Below, in pieces: positions 62,421 through 64,000 of a DNA stretch of 64,000 nucleotides (within the stretch, counting starts at the first letter, position 1; each line of letters begins with the position of its first letter). Origin of the DNA: Tardiphaga sp. P9-11 (GTDB lineage Bacteria > Pseudomonadota > Alphaproteobacteria > Rhizobiales > Xanthobacteraceae). Both the position numbers and the translations under genes were made by a program. The notes below the pieces were generated by a model. That model searched no databases. It saw nothing but the letters and a program-made list of their open reading frames with translations, and was not told the origin of the DNA. The DNA lies in assembly GCF_008329525.1 (NCBI RefSeq), contig NZ_NPKQ01000003.1:434001-498000 (forward strand), written 5' to 3'.

Positions 62421-64000
62421 TCATGTGTTGCGCTGGAACCGTCCTGATGACTCCCCGAAACCCTCGATCAGGGCCTCGATCCCGTCCACTTCAGCCAGTC
62501 GGGCCTTCACATCGCGCAACCAGCCGTAGTTGGTGTCGTTCTGCTCCGCGCCCAGAGCAAGCTCCGCGTCTTTAAGCTCCCTAAGTAATGAGTGCCACTG
62601 GCGATGCAAGGCAACGAGCTGGGTCCAGGTGGAAAGAACGTCCTCGCGGGCCGCACCGGGCCGCGCCGCCCACACCGCCTGGGTCGTGACCGCCTGCTCA
62701 ACATGTTGTAATTGCTCGGAATATCCGGCTTTAACCAGATCTGAACGCATTTCCGCACTTTGCTCGGCTTCATCGCCGTGATGATGCTCGTTGGCAAAGG
62801 CCGCGATGATGCCGGCGCGCAGCCTGTGCATCTCGGGATGGGCGAGTTCCAGCGCCGCCACCTCCTCCAGCCGGTCATGCAGCAGCCAGGGGTGGTTGAT
62901 TAGCGACTGCACGATCAGCGCCTCGCGCCGGGAAATGGCGCTGCGCTGGCCGCGCATGATCGAGGAGGTCGCGAGCTGTGGACTGACCACCTGATAGGGG
63001 CCCCTGTGGATGGTTTGGCTCGCCGCAGAGGCATTACCGCGCCCGCCGCCACTGATTCGCCCGGCCGGCCCCGGCGTGAACGCCTTTGGCCCGCGGGCGA
63101 AACCACCGCCGGCACCACCGGCGCCGCCGCGGAAACCGCCGCCACCAGCATAATTGCCGCCGAAGTTGCCACCGAAGTTTCTTGGGGCGCCGCCGAAGGC
63201 GCGCTGCAGCCGCTCGGTCATGTCCTGGCGGTAGTATTTCTTCACGACATCGTCGCGGATGCCATTGGACAATTCGTTGATGCGGGCTTCCAGCGCCGCG
63301 CGGCGCTCCGGCGTCCGGAAGTCACCGGCGCCGATCTCGCGCCCCCAGATCAGATCCGACAGCGAGCCGGATGCAGCGATCACATCCTCGATCGCCGCGC
63401 GCCCGCCCGAGCGTGCGAGGTCGTCAGGGTCCTGCCCTTCGGGCAGCAGCGCAAAGCGCAAACTCTTGCCGGGCTTGAGATGCGGCAGCGCCAGCTCCGC
63501 CGCGCGCCACGCCGCCTTCTGCCCGGCCTTGTCGCCGTCAAAACACAGGATCGGCTCGTCGGCCATGCGCCAGAGCAATTGCAACTGGTTCTCGGTCAGC
63601 GCCGTGCCGAGCGGCGCAACCGCACCGGGAAAGCCGACGCCGACCATGGCGATGACGTCGACATAGCCTTCGACCACCACCAGCGGCGCGCCGTCATGCG
63701 CGGCCTTTCGCGCCATCGGCAGGTTGTAGAGATTGTCGCCCTTGTGAAACAGCGGGGTTTCCGGCGAATTCAAATACTTCGCCGGCGCATCCTTCTTCAT
63801 CGCACGGCCGCCGAAGGCGATGACACGCCCGCGGGCGTCCACAATCGGAAACATCACGCGATCGCGGAACCGGTCATAGGGCACCGGGATATCGTCGCCT
63901 GCGATCAGCAAGCCGGCCTCGATCATATCGGGCACGGGAATGCCGGCGGCGCCGAGATATTCCTTCAGCGCAAAACGGTTTTCGGTCGCAAAGCCCATGC
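62421..64000 (-). CDS. dnaG: DNA primase DnaG, 5' end beyond window
   Basis: The last 525 or so codons. Visible are the end of the catalytic core (RVMFPIVDARGRVIAFGGRA), the TOPRIM domain with LVVVEGYVDVIAMVGVGFPG and ILCFDGDKAGQKAAWRAAEL, a Gly-rich linker (GGNFGGNYAGGGGFRGGAGG) and a C-terminal DnaB-interaction helical domain (SAISRREALIVQSLINHPWL). The zinc-binding N-terminus is outside the window. It makes RNA primers for replication. A 246-base gap with the rpoD promoter region separates it from rpoD. Confidence 0.95.
   Translation of the reverse strand, partial: MGFATENRFALKEYLGAAGIPVPDMIEAGLLIAGDDIPVPYDRFRDRVMFPIVDARGRVIAFGGRAMKKDAPAKYLNSPETPLFHKGDNLYNLPMARKAAHDGAPLVVVEGYVDVIAMVGVGFPGAVAPLGTALTENQLQLLWRMADEPILCFDGDKAGQKAAWRAAELALPHLKPGKSLRFALLPEGQDPDDLARSGGRAAIEDVIAASGSLSDLIWGREIGAGDFRTPERRAALEARINELSNGIRDDVVKKYYRQDMTERLQRAFGGAPRNFGGNFGGNYAGGGGFRGGAGGAGGGFARGPKAFTPGPAGRISGGGRGNASAASQTIHRGPYQVVSPQLATSSIMRGQRSAISRREALIVQSLINHPWLLHDRLEEVAALELAHPEMHRLRAGIIAAFANEHHHGDEAEQSAEMRSDLVKAGYSEQLQHVEQAVTTQAVWAARPGAAREDVLSTWTQLVALHRQWHSLLRELKDAELALGAEQNDTNYGWLRDVKARLAEVDGIEALIEGFGESSGRFQRNT

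Overview
This window is a chromosomal segment of an alphaproteobacterium, most likely of the Bradyrhizobium / Rhodopseudomonas / Tardiphaga / Afipia group (Nitrobacteraceae). The evidence is high-GC coding DNA, a CtrA/SciP/FlbD-type flagellar cluster, an alphaproteobacterial GAAC-N7-GAAC LexA site, a GGAAC-N16-CGTT EcfG-type promoter, a BA14K-family protein, GTG starts, and Rhizobiales-style intergenic palindromes. I see no tRNA, rRNA, CRISPR array, transposase or prophage. The first gene (DUF1772) and the last gene (dnaG) run off the window.

Region by region. 0-6 kb: a Bcr/CflA drug exporter, a four-gene ECF42-type sigma factor / DGPF operon, and a divergent TetR-glutathione S-transferase pair. 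6-12.6 kb: phosphonate genes. phnC-D-E1-E2 point left and a hexapeptide acetyltransferase, phnM and a DUF1045 protein point right from a shared promoter region with Pho-box-like sites; the core C-P lyase genes phnG-L are not here. 12.6-15.2 kb: a ZigA/CobW zinc GTPase behind a Zur-like palindrome, then a membrane diguanylate cyclase. 15.4-25.7 kb: eight co-directional genes for a NylB-like serine hydrolase, a complete peptide-type ABC importer, a copper amine oxidase, a small membrane protein and a gamma-glutamyltransferase, with a divergent AraC regulator. This looks like an uptake-and-degradation route for an amine-containing peptide or gamma-glutamyl amine. 26.9-30 kb: a nitronate-monooxygenase-like protein, decayed tails of a TetR-RND efflux locus, a hypothetical protein and a glycosyltransferase.

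30.2-38.8 kb: a catabolic module made of a LysR regulator, shikimate dehydrogenase, a five-component branched-chain-type ABC importer and a QsuB-type 3-dehydroshikimate dehydratase. Together these could import shikimate or quinate and convert it to protocatechuate. 38.8-41.1 kb: a secreted protein, a PmtA-like methyltransferase and mnmA. 41.4-49.4 kb: flagellar genes fliK-flgD behind a sigma-54 promoter, then sciP, fliF-fliG-fliH-fliN and flbD. 49.4-60 kb: small membrane proteins, a RecD/Dda-like helicase, a BA14K protein with an EcfG promoter, msrA and msrB, several conserved hypotheticals, a frameshifted PAS-domain gene next to a second diguanylate cyclase, a MltB-type lytic transglycosylase, a structured intergenic repeat, and an SOS promoter in front of a 36-codon ORF. 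60-64 kb: rpoD and the 3' part of dnaG.

The main candidates for new biology are the amine/peptide operon at 15.4-25.7 kb, the SOS-controlled mini-ORF at 59.8-60.0 kb, and the nested-hairpin element at 58.1-58.2 kb. All functional calls come from reading the sequence and family knowledge; no database search was run.
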